32,119 bases of DNA from Xenorhabdus kozodoii (GTDB taxonomy: Bacteria; Pseudomonadota; Gammaproteobacteria; Enterobacterales; Enterobacteriaceae), in the NCBI RefSeq assembly GCF_002632875.1, contig NZ_NJCX01000031.1, positions 1-32,119 on the forward strand. Reading direction: 5' to 3'. How positions within the stretch are numbered: the first letter of the stretch is position 1; every line of letters begins with the position of its first letter. The translations under genes and the position numbers were made by a program. The notes beneath the pieces are model-generated. The model made no database searches. It had not been told where the DNA came from and saw only the letters and a list, made by a program, of their open reading frames with translations. This document shows positions 17,028 through 28,370 of this stretch, piece after piece.

Positions 17028-17166
17028 CAAATTTCCCTCATTGTTATCGAAAAGGTGACTGTCGAAAACAGTGTTATTAAACACAGTGTTATTGTAAATC
17101 GACAGTGGCTCGATCAAAAACCAGTCCAATATGCTACACATATTGAGACTGATTAGTCACGACAAA

Positions 17167-18291
<1,125 letters not shown>

Positions 18292-18435
18292 TTAACCTCC
18301 AGACATCAGAAAAACAGTCTGATGCTACGTTTAAACGCCATTCAAATCAGCGCAGCTGAAATGAAGAGTATTTTTGATTTTAAAATCTTTTATTGCAAAG
18401 CATTTAATTTAAATCGACCGCGTTTCTTCTGTTGT

Positions 18436-19509
18436 TCACGCTTTTGATACCCGCTCTTTTACTGCCATTGGGTTGCGATTAATAAACATTGCATCACCGT
18501 AACTGAAAAAGCGATATTTTTCTGCTACCGCTTCTTTATAGGCGTGCATGGTATTCTGATAACCGGCAAACGCAGAAACCAGCATGATCAGTGTGGATTC
18601 TGGCAGATGAAAATTGGTGATCAGGGCATCGACAATCTGATATTCAAATCCAGGATAGATAAAGATTTGGGTATCATCAAAAAATGGCGCGATAATCCCA
18701 TCCTGACAGGCTTTCGCGGCACTTTCCAGCGAGCGGACTGAGGTGGTTCCGACAGCAATCACCCGATTGCCACGCGCCTTACATGCCAGTACTGCATCCA
18801 CCACATCCTGCGGCACTTCCGCATATTCAGCATGCATCACATGATGCTCGATGGTTTCCACTCGCACAGGCTGAAAAGTACCAGCCCCCACGTGCAGGGT
18901 AACAAAAGCCATCTCAATTCCCTTGTCACGCAAGGCGGCCAAAAGGGGTTCATCAAAATGCAATCCGGCAGTCGGGGCAGCGACCGCACCTGGGCGTTCA
19001 CTATAAACGGTCTGATATAGCTCACGATCCGCATCCTCATCAGGACGAGCGATATAAGGAGGCAGGGGCATATGGCCAATCTGATCCAAAATGGCCAATA
19101 CATCACGCTCATCATCGAAACGGATTTCAAACAAAGTATCGTGACGTGCCAGCATCGTTGCCTTAATGCTTTCCGTCTCACCGAGGATCAGCTCAGCACC
19201 TTCTTTCGGCGCCTTGGATGCACGAACGTGAGCAAGTACTCGCTTATTATCCAGCACCCTTTCGACTAAAACCTCCAACTTCCCCCCCGTCGCTTTGCGG
19301 CCAAACAGGCGCGCAGGGATGACACGGGTATTATTGAAAACCAAGAGATCACCCGCTTCCAGCTTATCCAGCACATCAGTAAAAATACCGTGCGTCAGCT
19401 TACCCGTTTCACCATCGAGGGAAAGCAGGCGACAAGCACTTCGCTGCGGCTGAGGATAGTGAGCAATCAGTTCTTCTGGCAGTTCAAATGTAAAATCAGC
19501 GACACGCAT
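18436..19509 (-). CDS. queA: S-adenosylmethionine:tRNA ribosyltransferase-isomerase
   Basis: QueA transfers and isomerises the ribosyl part of SAM onto preQ1-modified tRNA to form epoxyqueuosine. Family stretches are [78 protein letters not shown] and [12 protein letters not shown] place the start at ATG 19507-19509 (MRVADF), which matches the E. coli start and gives 357 residues. An ATG six codons upstream (19527) is also possible; neither has a clear ribosome site. It is the first gene of the minus-strand queA-tgt-yajC-secD-secF run, divergent from acpH. Confidence 0.96.
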   Translation of the reverse strand: MRVADFTFELPEELIAHYPQPQRSACRLLSLDGETGKLTHGIFTDVLDKLEAGDLLVFNNTRVIPARLFGRKATGGKLEVLVERVLDNKRVLAHVRASKAPKEGAELILGETESIKATMLARHDTLFEIRFDDERDVLAILDQIGHMPLPPYIARPDEDADRELYQTVYSERPGAVAAPTAGLHFDEPLLAALRDKGIEMAFVTLHVGAGTFQPVRVETIEHHVMHAEYAEVPQDVVDAVLACKARGNRVIAVGTTSVRSLESAAKACQDGIIAPFFDDTQIFIYPGFEYQIVDALITNFHLPESTLIMLVSAFAGYQNTMHAYKEAVAEKYRFFSYGDAMFINRNPMAVKERVSKA

Positions 19510-19636
19510 TTTATCTGTATCATTCAAAAAAACAGGCGGACTAGTCTAGTGCTGCAAGCGCAAGGGTGCAACAAAGAAGCATCGGTCGAGTTTAACTATT
19601 TACTTACAAGTGCACGCTTTCCGGTATACTCTCACT

Positions 19637-20224
19637 ATGAATTTTCTCGCACACCTTCATTTAGCTGCATTAGCGGAAAGCTCCTTGTTGGGGAATTTAA
19701 TGGCGGATTTCGTCCGAGGCTCTCCAGAAGGCACATTTAGTTCTGACATTGTAGCGGGTATCCGTATGCACCGTCGGGTAGACAGCCTGACGGACAAACA
19801 TCCCGTTGTCGTGGAAGCACGCAAATTATTTCGCGCGGAATATCGGCGTGTTGCCCCTATAACCCTTGATATCATCTGGGATCACTTTCTTTCCCGGCAT
19901 TGGGATCAGTTTGAAAAAAATTACTCCCTGCCTGAGTTTGTCTATTTTGCCCGCCGCAATATAGAACCCCATCTTGCTTTAACCCCTGAAAAATTTCAGG
20001 AATTGAATAACTATATTTGGTCACAGAACCTGTTTATCCGTTATGCCGACATGTCATGCATCGCCAATGTCTTGCAAAGCATGGCGCACCGACGCCCGAA
20101 ATTATCTGCACTGGCCGGTTCATATCAAGATATCGAAAATCATTACCTTGATTTTGAAACACTATTTTGCCAGTTCTATCCAGACATGATGGAGCTGGCA
20201 TCAAATAAGTGTCTACTTAATTAA
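19637..20224 (+). CDS. acpH: Acyl carrier protein phosphodiesterase
   Basis: AcpH removes the 4'-phosphopantetheine arm from holo-ACP. The start at 19637 gives [20 protein letters not shown], the E. coli N-terminus; the frame is open nine codons further upstream. The protein has 195 residues (E. coli 193) and contains [36 protein letters not shown] and [11 protein letters not shown]. It is a cytoplasmic protein divergent from queA. A TATACT at 19625-19630 lies too close to the ATG to be a normal -10 box. Confidence 0.94.
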   Translation: MNFLAHLHLAALAESSLLGNLMADFVRGSPEGTFSSDIVAGIRMHRRVDSLTDKHPVVVEARKLFRAEYRRVAPITLDIIWDHFLSRHWDQFEKNYSLPEFVYFARRNIEPHLALTPEKFQELNNYIWSQNLFIRYADMSCIANVLQSMAHRRPKLSALAGSYQDIENHYLDFETLFCQFYPDMMELASNKCLLN

Positions 20225-20325
20225 ACGATTTTCCAAAACGTTGCTCTTTTCACATTTCGCAACTTGAACTTTTCATAAATAGCTTTATCTTATGTAGTCT
20301 AAAAAGAATTAAAAACAGATTATTG

Positions 20326-20362
20326 ATAGGTGAAACCTATTATATCAATTGGTATTTTATTC
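20326..20362 (+). promoter_or_regulatory. Probable OxyR operator upstream of peroxiredoxin gene
   Basis: ATAGGTGAAACCTAT (20326-20340) fits the OxyR half-site ATAGntnnnanCTAT completely. After exactly seven bases follows ATTGGTATTTTATTC (20348-20362), a degenerate second half-site. Directly after it, TTTATT (20363-20368) and TATGCT (20386-20391), 17 bases apart, make a weak promoter. This is the geometry of OxyR-activated promoters, where the site abuts the -35 box. Confidence 0.65.
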
Positions 20363-20437
20363 TTTATTGCTACAACCTAATTCCTTATGCTGTAACTCGT
20401 TTTTACATAACACCTTTTAAAATCACAGGAGTCAATT

Positions 20438-21040
20438 ATGGTTTTAGTAACCCGCCAAGCCCCTGACTTTACAGCCGCCGCCGTTCTCGGTAACGGTGAA
20501 ATTGTTAATAACTTCAATCTGAAAAAACACCTTAATGGCCGCCCTGCTGTTATTTTCTTCTGGCCAATGGATTTCACTTTCGTCTGCCCTTCTGAGCTGA
20601 TTGCTTTCGACCATCGCTATGAAGAATTCCAACAACGTGGTGTTGAGATTGTGGGTGTATCCTTCGACTCTGAATTCGTTCACAACGCATGGCGTAAAAC
20701 CCCAGTCAACGAAGGTGGTATCGGCGAAGTCAAATACCCAATGGTGGCTGACATCAAACGTGACATCATGAAAGCCTACGGCATCGAACACCCAGAAGCG
20801 GGTGTTGCCCTGCGTGGTTCTTTCCTGATTGACAAAAATGGCGTTGTCCGTCATCAGGTAGTTAACGATCTGCCACTGGGCCGTAACATTGACGAAATGC
20901 TGCGCATGGTTGACGCGCTGCAATTCCATGAAGAGCATGGCGAAGTTTGTCCGGCTCAATGGGAAAAAGGCCAGGAAGGTATGGGCGCTTCACCAGAAGG
21001 CGTAGCAAAATACCTGACTAAAAACGCTGACAAGCTGTAA
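20438..21040 (+). CDS. 2-Cys peroxiredoxin (AhpC/Prx1 subfamily)
   Basis: A typical 2-Cys peroxiredoxin of 200 residues that reduces hydrogen and alkyl peroxides in the cytoplasm. The peroxidatic cysteine is C50 (FTFVCPSEL) and the resolving cysteine C171 (GEVCPAQW). GGIGEVKYPMVAD and the C-terminal YLTKNADKL are subfamily features. It is longer than the AhpC of the AhpC-AhpF pair (187 residues in E. coli), and no ahpF follows, so thioredoxin or glutaredoxin may be its reductant. AGGAG lies 6 bases before the ATG. An OxyR-like site lies upstream and a terminator follows. It takes the place of malZ/proY in the E. coli order. Confidence 0.93.
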   Translation: MVLVTRQAPDFTAAAVLGNGEIVNNFNLKKHLNGRPAVIFFWPMDFTFVCPSELIAFDHRYEEFQQRGVEIVGVSFDSEFVHNAWRKTPVNEGGIGEVKYPMVADIKRDIMKAYGIEHPEAGVALRGSFLIDKNGVVRHQVVNDLPLGRNIDEMLRMVDALQFHEEHGEVCPAQWEKGQEGMGASPEGVAKYLTKNADKL

Positions 21041-21080
21041 TCGCCGCCCAGCTAATCACATCATGTTATAAAACATGTCA

Positions 21081-21107
21081 AACCAGCCGCTCTGTCGGCT
21101 GGTTTTT
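21081..21107 (+). terminator. Rho-independent terminator after peroxiredoxin gene
   Basis: AACCAGCCG (21081-21089) pairs with CGGCTGGTT (21096-21104) around CTCTGT and is followed by a T run. A smaller stem, CATGTT...AACATG, sits just before it. Confidence 0.9.
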
Positions 21108-21272
21108 AGCCTGAAATTTCTTGTTTCATTGACTTCCGCACAGAAAATCATCTTTCAAAAATCCTGGGCTTTAGATAAGGTGATCTACGTATTCGCAACA
21201 AAAAGACCACAAAAACTCAAATACATTAACAGTTGACCAATGATCATTGGCCTGTGCTCAGGAGAACAACGT

Positions 21273-23033
21273 ATGTTCAAAGCATGGAAAATACCCCTTA
21301 TTACTATATCCCTACTTGTTTCTACCCCCCTTTATTCTGCCACTGAGCCTGCGGTCGAAGCCAAACAAGGCATGGTTGTCAGTGCACAACGTCTTGCTTC
21401 ACAAGCGGGCATAGATATTCTCAAAATGGGCGGAAACGCCATTGATGCCGCGGTTGCCGTTGGATATGCTCAGGCAGTGGTTAATCCCTGCTGTGGCAAT
21501 ATTGGCGGTGGTGGTTTTATGACTATCCATCTCGCTAATGGAAAAGATACCTTTATTAATTTCCGAGAAACAGCCCCTGCCGCGGCCAGTGCGCATATGT
21601 ATCAGGATAAAGACGGAAATGTCATCAAAGGTGCCAGCCTGTATGGTTATAAAGCGATTGCCGTGCCAGGTACAGTTATGGGATTTGAAGAGGCATTGAA
21701 AAAGTACGGCACCTTAACCCGCGAACAAGTCATGGCACCTGCTATCAAACTGGCGCGCGAAGGCTATATTCTGACCCGTGGCGATACTGATATTCTGGAC
21801 ACTACAGTAAAGCGTTTCGCCCAGGATCCAGAAGCTGCCCATATTTTCCTGCGTAAAGATGGTACACCCTTCAAGCCTGGGGATAGGCTCATCCAAACCG
21901 ATTTAGCCAACACGCTGGAAATGGTTGCCAAACACGGGCCTGATGCCTTTTATCATGGCAAAATTCCTCAATTAGTTGCAGAAGCATCCAAAAAATCAGG
22001 CGGCATTATTACCGCAGCGGATTTCGCCAATTATCACATCACAGAAACCGCCCCCGTTACCTGTAGTTACCGGGGTTACAAATTCATCTCTTCTCCACCT
22101 CCCAGCTCCGGTGGCGTGACACTATGCGAAATATTAAACATTATTGAAGGTTATGATCTTAAATCGATGGGATTCAACTCGGCTGATTATGTTCACACAT
22201 TGACAGAAGCCATGCGCCACGCCTATATGGATAGAAATACCTATCTGGGTGATCCAGCCTTTATCCACAACCCGCTTGAGCGGCTGTTAAGTAAAAGCTA
22301 CGCCGAATCGATCAGAAAAGCGATCCAACCCAATAAAGCCACTAAATCGGTGAATATTCAGCCCGGCATTGGTCCCCATGAAAAACCAGAAACCACTCAC
22401 TATTCCGTGGTAGATAAAGAAGGAAATGCAGTATCAACAACTTACACCATCAATGGACGCTTTGGTGCCGGGGTGATTGCACCAGGAACCGGCTTTTTCC
22501 TCAACGATGAAATGGACGACTTCACAACTAAAGTCGGAGAGAAAAACCTGTATGGACTCGTCCAAGGTGCCACTAACTCAATTGCCCCTGGTAAGCGCCC
22601 ACTATCATCAATGAGCCCAACACTGGTAACCAAAGATAATAAAATCTTTCTCGTCTTAGGGTCCCCAGGAGGCTCGCGCATTATTTCCATCACACTACAA
22701 ACAGCCCTGAATATCATCGAATTCAATATGCCACCACAAGAAGCCGTCAATAGCCCACGCATCCACCATCAATGGCTACCTGACGAAGTCTATTATGAGC
22801 AACGTGGCCTGTCGAAAGATACGTTAAACTTATTGAAAACAATGGGCTACAACATGGTGGAACAGACACCGTGGGGAGCAGCAGAATTAATCATGATTGG
22901 ATTGCCGGGTGCTGCCGGTGTTACTCCTGAATCATCAGGCAATGATTCAGCCGTATCGGGTATTGTCCGTGAAGGCTATATCTACGGCGCCAACGATGCA
23001 CGGCGACCTGCCGGTGCTGCTATCGGTTATTAG
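21273..23033 (+). CDS. ggt: Gamma-glutamyltransferase, periplasmic precursor
   Basis: An N-terminal nucleophile hydrolase that moves or hydrolyses the gamma-glutamyl group of glutathione and related compounds in the periplasm. The protein has 586 residues from ATG 21273, chosen because AGGAGA lies 7 bases upstream and a signal peptide begins there (MFKAWKIPLITISLLVSTPLYSA). The precursor cuts itself before the catalytic T374 in ETTHYSVVD. RPLSSMSPTLV, LGSPGGSRII and HHQWLPDE of the small subunit are visible, as is NIGGGGFM in the large one. The frame is open 11 codons upstream. It is monocistronic, between two terminators. Confidence 0.95.
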   Translation: MFKAWKIPLITISLLVSTPLYSATEPAVEAKQGMVVSAQRLASQAGIDILKMGGNAIDAAVAVGYAQAVVNPCCGNIGGGGFMTIHLANGKDTFINFRETAPAAASAHMYQDKDGNVIKGASLYGYKAIAVPGTVMGFEEALKKYGTLTREQVMAPAIKLAREGYILTRGDTDILDTTVKRFAQDPEAAHIFLRKDGTPFKPGDRLIQTDLANTLEMVAKHGPDAFYHGKIPQLVAEASKKSGGIITAADFANYHITETAPVTCSYRGYKFISSPPPSSGGVTLCEILNIIEGYDLKSMGFNSADYVHTLTEAMRHAYMDRNTYLGDPAFIHNPLERLLSKSYAESIRKAIQPNKATKSVNIQPGIGPHEKPETTHYSVVDKEGNAVSTTYTINGRFGAGVIAPGTGFFLNDEMDDFTTKVGEKNLYGLVQGATNSIAPGKRPLSSMSPTLVTKDNKIFLVLGSPGGSRIISITLQTALNIIEFNMPPQEAVNSPRIHHQWLPDEVYYEQRGLSKDTLNLLKTMGYNMVEQTPWGAAELIMIGLPGAAGVTPESSGNDSAVSGIVREGYIYGANDARRPAGAAIGY

Positions 23034-23042
23034 CACAAATAA

Positions 23043-23077
23043 ATAAGGGTAAGCTGTTTTTGGCAGCTCACCCTTAT
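23043..23077. terminator. Stem-loop between convergent ggt and brnQ
   Basis: ATAAGGGT (23043-23050) and AGCTG (23052-23056) pair with CAGCT (23064-23068) and ACCCTTAT (23070-23077), with one internal mismatch and TTTTTGG in the loop. It lacks a clear flanking T run, but its place between two convergent genes makes a terminator likely. Confidence 0.6.
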
Positions 23078-23125
23078 CATCTATAACACCCTTTATATCA
23101 TGCTCAACATGAATAAACTTTCTTC

Positions 23126-24466
23126 TTACTTCTCTTCAGACTGCACTTCATACTTTGGGAGCTTTACGTTTCCTGCAATGAGGTCATAGATAGCACACAC
23201 AACAATAGTGAACACAGTCGGCAGTAACCAAGCCAAACCTTGATCCGCCAATGGCAGATGCTGTGCCCACTCAGGCAGTAAATGGGCTAAGTATTCAGAA
23301 GATTTTATTGCATCCAAAACCCCAAACAGCAAACTGATAGACATTGCCGGAGCCAAAATGCGTGTGAAGTTATTCCACCAGCGGATTGTAAAGCTCAGTA
23401 ATATCAGCACGATACAGGGTGGATAAATCGCCGTCAGTACTGGAATTGAGAACTTAATCAAGTGGCTTAAGCCCATGTTGGAAACCAGCATAGAGAAGGT
23501 GCCTAAAAGCAGTACCAAGGTACGGTAGGACAGCGGCAAATAGAGGCTGAAAAACTCAGCACAAGCACAAGTCAAACCAACTGCCGTCACCATACAGGCA
23601 ATGAAAATCAGTATCGCGAGGAAGAAGCTGCCGTAGTTACCAAAAATATTTTGGACATAGGCGTGCAAAATTACAGCCCCAGTATCCGCAGTAGGCACTA
23701 ATGTGCCACTGCCTTCCCCAAGCTTAAACAAAGAGAGGTACACCAGCGTCAAGCCAAGTCCGGCAATCAAGCCCGCCCACATAGCATAACGCGTCAACAG
23801 GGAAGACGCTTCAACCCCTCTGGAACGGGCTGCATTGACAATAACGATACCGAATACCATTGCGGCCAACGTATCCATTGTCAAATAGCCATTGACAAAA
23901 CCATTTGAGAACGGAATTTCCCGATAAGTTTCAGTAGCAGGAACAGAGCCACCTGCCGGCCACAATACCGCCGCAACGCCCAAAATAGCTAACGCGACAA
24001 TTTTGATTGGCGCCAATATATGGCCAACACTATCCAGCAGTTTGCCCGGATACAATGAAATCAGCACCGCGAGGACAAAATAGATCACACTATAGATTAG
24101 TAGAGGAAGATCACCTGTTCCGGTAAGGGGGGCAATACCCACTTCAAAAGAAACTGTTGCAGTTCTGGGGGTTGCAAACAGGGGGCCTACAGCTAAATAG
24201 CAGATCGTTGCCAGGATCAGCCCCGCAGTTTTTCCAATCGGTGCACTGAGTGCTTCAATCCCTCCACCCACTTTTGCCAAAGCAATGACAGTAATGACCG
24301 GCAAGCCGACAGCGGTTAGCAAAAAGCCGGCGGCTGAGATCCAAACGTTCTCTCCTGCCTGCAAGCCAACCATAGGCGGAAAAATAATATTTCCCGCACC
24401 AACAAACAAGGCAAAAGTCATAAAGCCTAATGCCCAAATATCCTTAGATGATAAACGGTGTGCCAT
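23126..24466 (-). CDS. brnQ: Branched-chain amino acid transporter BrnQ
   Basis: An LIVCS-family sodium- or proton-coupled carrier for Leu, Ile and Val in the inner membrane. From ATG 24464-24466 it has 446 residues (E. coli 439) and starts [21 protein letters not shown], followed by [57 protein letters not shown] and [15 protein letters not shown] 35-codon upstream extension of the frame is not conserved and is dropped. No ribosome site is visible ahead of the ATG. The stop of a small membrane-protein frame lies 8 bases upstream, which suggests coupled translation. It follows phoR as in E. coli. Confidence 0.95.
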   Translation of the reverse strand: MAHRLSSKDIWALGFMTFALFVGAGNIIFPPMVGLQAGENVWISAAGFLLTAVGLPVITVIALAKVGGGIEALSAPIGKTAGLILATICYLAVGPLFATPRTATVSFEVGIAPLTGTGDLPLLIYSVIYFVLAVLISLYPGKLLDSVGHILAPIKIVALAILGVAAVLWPAGGSVPATETYREIPFSNGFVNGYLTMDTLAAMVFGIVIVNAARSRGVEASSLLTRYAMWAGLIAGLGLTLVYLSLFKLGEGSGTLVPTADTGAVILHAYVQNIFGNYGSFFLAILIFIACMVTAVGLTCACAEFFSLYLPLSYRTLVLLLGTFSMLVSNMGLSHLIKFSIPVLTAIYPPCIVLILLSFTIRWWNNFTRILAPAMSISLLFGVLDAIKSSEYLAHLLPEWAQHLPLADQGLAWLLPTVFTIVVCAIYDLIAGNVKLPKYEVQSEEK

Positions 24467-24474
24467 AATGATTA

Positions 24475-24780
24475 TTAATATATGATTGCCAAAAGAAATG
24501 CATTTGCAACAGAAACGATTGCAAGCACTTGGGTTTTCACTGGCGAAACCGGATTCTGATTTAACAGCCAATGATCAATAATATAATCACTGATAATCGC
24601 AAGGTACAAAACGATAATGGTAATGACAGCTAGAATCGCCAATAACTGCCCCCAAGTAAAACTTTTATAGTGCTAAAAGGCAAGTGGTAATCCAAAAACC
24701 AGAACAATATTCCAAACTGATTTTTAAAAGCAGTTATTATTGTTATCTATCATTGAATACACACTATATGATTTGTTCAT
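24475..24780 (-). pseudogene. Small membrane protein frame with two internal stops, between phoR and brnQ
   Basis: A 102-codon frame starts at ATG 24778-24780, overlapping the phoR TGA as ATGA, and ends at TAA 24475-24477, eight bases before brnQ. TAA at 24724-24726 and TAG at 24673-24675 interrupt it. The residues between and after them look like protein throughout: NIVLVFGLPLAF, then [34 protein letters not shown] and [17 protein letters not shown]. These make two to three membrane segments. It could be a decayed gene. Alternatively the live part may be a 55-residue protein starting at TTG 24640-24642 behind GGGGG. I do not recognise the family. Confidence 0.45.
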
Positions 24781-26114
24781 TTTTTATCCACATCGATTAA
24801 TAAGTCATTTTTTACACAGTGGTTCCTATTAGGAACAATCAGCTGGGACACTAATAAAAAACTAAAAACTGACCCCTTTCCTAAGGTACTTGAAATATCG
24901 AGATGGGCGTTGTAATGGTGTAATGCATGTTTCACTATCGCCAAACCTAACCCATTTCCCCCAGTGTGACGCGAACGAGCCCGATCGACGCGATAGAAAC
25001 GTTCCGTTAAACGTGGTAAATGTTCCGCACTAATCCCACCGCCATTATCTTTCACTTTGAACAGTGCGCCCTGAGAAACATTTTGCCAACTCACCTCAAT
25101 CCTCGTTCCAGCTGGTGTATGTCTAATCGCGTTATAGACAAGATTGAACATTGCGCTACGCAGTTGTTCTTCATTACCAAACACTTTCAGCTTTTCATCA
25201 ATATCAAACACAATGTCATATTGCTCATTTCCCAGCGCCAACGCTTCCCGTTGCAATATTTTCAATATGTTAGGAACATCCACAACGTGATTCATGTCCA
25301 CTTGTGGCCCCCCTTCAATTTTGGAAAGATGCAACAGCTGCTGAACCAGGCTATCCATCCTTCGTATCTGTTCTCGCATCGTACCGATAACTTTCTGGTT
25401 CAACTTATTGTCAAACGCCTGATCCTCGAACATTTCCAGATAACCTTGCAGTACAGTGAGAGGGGTTTTGAGTTCGTGGCTCACATTGGCAAAAAAATCC
25501 CGTCTGGCATTTTCCAACTGGCGTTTTTGGGTAATGTCGCGCACAACCATCAATAATTGCGTCTCAGCATAAGGCATAATACGAAATTCCATCATATTGC
25601 CATTATTCAACTCGATAGATAGAGGGCGGGAAAAATCATTCGCTGTGATATAGCGGCTGAAATCAGGATAACGAAGCAGGTTGAAGATATGCTGACCATT
25701 ATCCTCAGGCCAGCGGAACCCCAGCAAATGTTGTGCCAGACGGTTACACCAAAAAATATGGCCTTCCGTCGTCATGATCACAATAGCATCCGGCAATGAT
25801 TCAGCTCCACTGCGAAAGCGCTTGATCAGTAATGCAAGTTCACGGCGCCGTTTGCGATTGCGTTGCTGCATCTGGTAAATACCATAAAAGATAGGTTCCC
25901 AGCCGCCGCGACCGACTGGCGGTAACATATTGCGTTCCAGCCATAACCAATCGGACAATTTCAGCAAATTGTAACCATGCCATACCAGAGCCAAAAATAG
26001 CGCAATGACCAGCAGCCATGTCAAGTGACCGATAAAAAGGGACAACATCACCGCAGGCAAGCAGAAAAGCACCAGACCCCATACCAGCTTTTTCCAGGTT
26101 AAACGCTCAAGCAC
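24777..26114 (-). CDS. phoR: Phosphate regulon sensor histidine kinase PhoR
   Basis: An inner-membrane sensor kinase of 445 residues (E. coli 431) that phosphorylates PhoB when phosphate is scarce and is controlled by PstSCAB-PhoU. It has two N-terminal membrane segments (about 10-45), a PAS domain (about 100-190), the phosphorylated H213 in [16 protein letters not shown], and ATP-binding boxes [21 protein letters not shown] and [10 protein letters not shown] tail of about 14 residues beyond the E. coli end contains [19 protein letters not shown]. It starts 62 bases after phoB. Its TGA overlaps the ATG of the small frame downstream. Confidence 0.96.
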   Translation of the reverse strand: MLERLTWKKLVWGLVLFCLPAVMLSLFIGHLTWLLVIALFLALVWHGYNLLKLSDWLWLERNMLPPVGRGGWEPIFYGIYQMQQRNRKRRRELALLIKRFRSGAESLPDAIVIMTTEGHIFWCNRLAQHLLGFRWPEDNGQHIFNLLRYPDFSRYITANDFSRPLSIELNNGNMMEFRIMPYAETQLLMVVRDITQKRQLENARRDFFANVSHELKTPLTVLQGYLEMFEDQAFDNKLNQKVIGTMREQIRRMDSLVQQLLHLSKIEGGPQVDMNHVVDVPNILKILQREALALGNEQYDIVFDIDEKLKVFGNEEQLRSAMFNLVYNAIRHTPAGTRIEVSWQNVSQGALFKVKDNGGGISAEHLPRLTERFYRVDRARSRHTGGNGLGLAIVKHALHHYNAHLDISSTLGKGSVFSFLLVSQLIVPNRNHCVKNDLLIDVDKK

Positions 26115-26176
26115 GCCAGCTTACTCCAGAATGAAAACGCTAAAATTGAATTACCGCCCAACACCAATATCCCCCA

Positions 26177-26866
26177 TCAATAACGGGTAGAAAAGCGATA
26201 ACCTGTACCACGCACAGTCTGTACCATCTTATCGTGATCCCCTATTTCCAACGCCTTGCGCAAGCGTCGGATATGGACATCAACGGTGCGATCTTCCACA
26301 TAAACATTTGTTCCCCACACATAGTTGAGTAATTGTTCACGGCTATAAACACGTTCAGGGTGAGTCATAAAAAAGTGCAGAAGTTTGAATTCCGTGGGTC
26401 CCATTTCCAGATCTTGCCCATGACTGGATACGCGGTGGGATGATTGATCCAGAATCAATCCATCCATATCAATAATGTCCTCCGCCTCCATAGGTGAAAT
26501 GCGGCGCAGCACAGCCTTAACACGGGCAACCAATTCCTTAGGTGAAAAAGGCTTCGTAATATAATCATCGGCACCGACATCTAAGCCACTTACCCGATCT
26601 TCTTCTTCTGTTCGCGCGGTAACCATAATGACAGGGATCGTCTTGGTGTTATTGTCACGCTTCATCTGACGTATTAGTTGTATCCCTGAACCGCCGGGCA
26701 GCATCCAATCCAGCAAGACCAAATCAGGATAAGGTTCGGATAAACGTCTTATTGCCGTATCGTAATCTTCGGCTTCAATAGCTTGATAACCGTTTTGCTC
26801 CAAAACAAAACAGACCATTTCACGAATCGGAACTTCATCTTCAACTACCAAAATGCGTTTAACCAT
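26177..26866 (-). CDS. phoB: Phosphate regulon response regulator PhoB
   Basis: An OmpR-family response regulator of 229 residues, identical in length to E. coli PhoB. The receiver domain (1-125) has the phosphoacceptor D53 in [11 protein letters not shown]. The winged-helix domain has [45 protein letters not shown] and GTGYRFS. I start at ATG 26864-26866 ([11 protein letters not shown]), the family start; the frame is open 7 codons upstream. It is divergent from sbcD and preceded by a PHO box, so it is likely autoregulated. Confidence 0.97.
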   Translation of the reverse strand: MVKRILVVEDEVPIREMVCFVLEQNGYQAIEAEDYDTAIRRLSEPYPDLVLLDWMLPGGSGIQLIRQMKRDNNTKTIPVIMVTARTEEEDRVSGLDVGADDYITKPFSPKELVARVKAVLRRISPMEAEDIIDMDGLILDQSSHRVSSHGQDLEMGPTEFKLLHFFMTHPERVYSREQLLNYVWGTNVYVEDRTVDVHIRRLRKALEIGDHDKMVQTVRGTGYRFSTRY

Positions 26867-26912
26867 GGTTAATCCCGTTAATATCATTAAGGTCAGTGAC
26901 TTTTACTGCAAA

Positions 26913-26947
26913 AGATTATGAGTCAATTTTATGACATTTTTATGAAA
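26913..26947 (-). promoter_or_regulatory. PHO box and promoter of phoB
   Basis: On the minus strand three 11-base units follow one another: TTTCATAAAAA (26947-26937), TGTCATAAAAT (26936-26926) and TGACTCATAAT (26925-26915). The middle one matches the PhoB unit CTGTCATAWAW from its second base on. TAATCT (26918-26913), 11 bases after the first 18-base box, fits the -10 position of PhoB-dependent promoters. Confidence 0.75.
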
Positions 26948-27135
26948 CCCCTGACTTCTCAATCACCAAGAAACAAACTGGCTCCCAAAGAAAATCGGGC
27001 ACCTTTGTCATATTTCATTATGGATGCGAAGTCGCTCGAAAATTCAATCAAGGCTATCAAATTACACAGGACATCCGCCAAGCTGCCATTATAATTAGCC
27101 CCTGAAACGAGCAATAAGTCACAGGCAGGGAAATT

Positions 27136-28353
27136 ATGCGAATCATTCATACATCTGACTGGCACCTTGGTCAGTATTTCTTTACTAAAAGCCGTGCCGC
27201 TGAACATCAGCACTTTTTGCAGTGGCTGATTGAAAAAATCATACAATATCAAGTTGATGCGTTAATTATTGCCGGTGATATTTTTGATACCGGCTCTCCT
27301 CCCAGCTATGCCCGCGAACTTTATAACACATTCATTGTGGCACTACAGCCTACAGGCTGCCAGCTCGTTATTCTTGGAGGAAACCACGATTCCGTTGCCA
27401 CACTCAACGAATCAAGATCCCTTCTCTCTTACCTAAATACCACCGTGATTGCCAATGCTGAAACCGAAGATATAGCCCAGCAGATAAAGATCCTAAATAA
27501 CAGGGATGGCAATGCAGGCGCGATCCTCTGCGCTATTCCTTACCTGCGTCCACGGGATGTCATGACCAGTCAGGCGGGGCAATCAGGAATACAAAAACAG
27601 CAAGCGCTACAAGATGCCATCACCGAACATTATCACAGGCTCTATCAACAAGCCTGTGCATTACGGGATCAGTTTGGCCAGCCATTACCGATTATTGCCA
27701 CGGGTCACCTCACGACAGTAGGTGCATCCACTACGGATTCTGTTCGCGATATTTATATCGGTACATTAGAGGCCTTCCCCGCACAGGCATTCCCTCCGGC
27801 TGACTATATTGCCTTGGGGCATATCCATCGCCCACAACTCATCGGCAAATCAGAACATATCCGTTACAGCGGCTCCCCTATTCCACTGAGTTTTGATGAA
27901 GTGGGACAAGAGAAAAGTGTCTGTCTTGTGGATTTTAAATCAGGCAAACTCGATAACATCACGCTATTACCGATCCCACATTATCAGCCCATGCAGATTA
28001 TTCGAGGTGACTTGAAACAAATCGAAGAGCAATTACACGTGTTCAAGGAATATCAGGGAGAACGTCCTGTTTGGCTGGATATTGAAGTCGCAACCCAAGA
28101 TTACCTGCCCGATATCCAAAAACGTATCCAGTCTCTCAGCGAAGGACTGCCTGTTGAGATCATCCTGCTGCGCCGCAGTAGGGGCATGCGCCAACTATCA
28201 TTGACCGAACAAAATAAAGAAACACTTACCGAGCTAAGCGTCAATGATGTTTTTGCACGCCGTTTGGCGCTGGCAGAAATCGACGATCTTGCCCAAAAAC
28301 AACGCCTGACCACCCTGTTTCAACAAACGCTGGACGATATTTCTCAGCAATAA
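27136..28353 (+). CDS. sbcD: Nuclease SbcCD subunit D
   Basis: The Mre11-type Mn-dependent nuclease subunit of SbcCD, which cuts DNA hairpins and processes blocked ends. It has 405 residues (E. coli 400) with the phosphoesterase motifs HTSDWHLG (D8, H10), AGDIFDTG (D48), GGNHDS (N83, H84), ATGHLTTVG and ALGHIHRPQ. The ATG at 27136 follows CAGGGAAATT. TATAAT at 27090-27095 is a possible -10 box. It is divergent from phoB and 17 bases before sbcC, as in E. coli. Confidence 0.96.
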   Translation: MRIIHTSDWHLGQYFFTKSRAAEHQHFLQWLIEKIIQYQVDALIIAGDIFDTGSPPSYARELYNTFIVALQPTGCQLVILGGNHDSVATLNESRSLLSYLNTTVIANAETEDIAQQIKILNNRDGNAGAILCAIPYLRPRDVMTSQAGQSGIQKQQALQDAITEHYHRLYQQACALRDQFGQPLPIIATGHLTTVGASTTDSVRDIYIGTLEAFPAQAFPPADYIALGHIHRPQLIGKSEHIRYSGSPIPLSFDEVGQEKSVCLVDFKSGKLDNITLLPIPHYQPMQIIRGDLKQIEEQLHVFKEYQGERPVWLDIEVATQDYLPDIQKRIQSLSEGLPVEIILLRRSRGMRQLSLTEQNKETLTELSVNDVFARRLALAEIDDLAQKQRLTTLFQQTLDDISQQ

Positions 28354-28370
28354 CATCAAGAGAACACGCG

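Noticed and set aside
20266-20277. GCAACTTGAA-like string upstream of the peroxiredoxin gene, considered a further ERIC/IRU arm
   Set aside because: No matching second arm or TATACC end is present around it.
20444-20959. 171-codon minus-strand frame
   Set aside because: It is opposite the peroxiredoxin gene with C50 and C171 in place.
25020-25556. 178-codon plus-strand frame
   Set aside because: It is opposite the kinase core of phoR, including H213.
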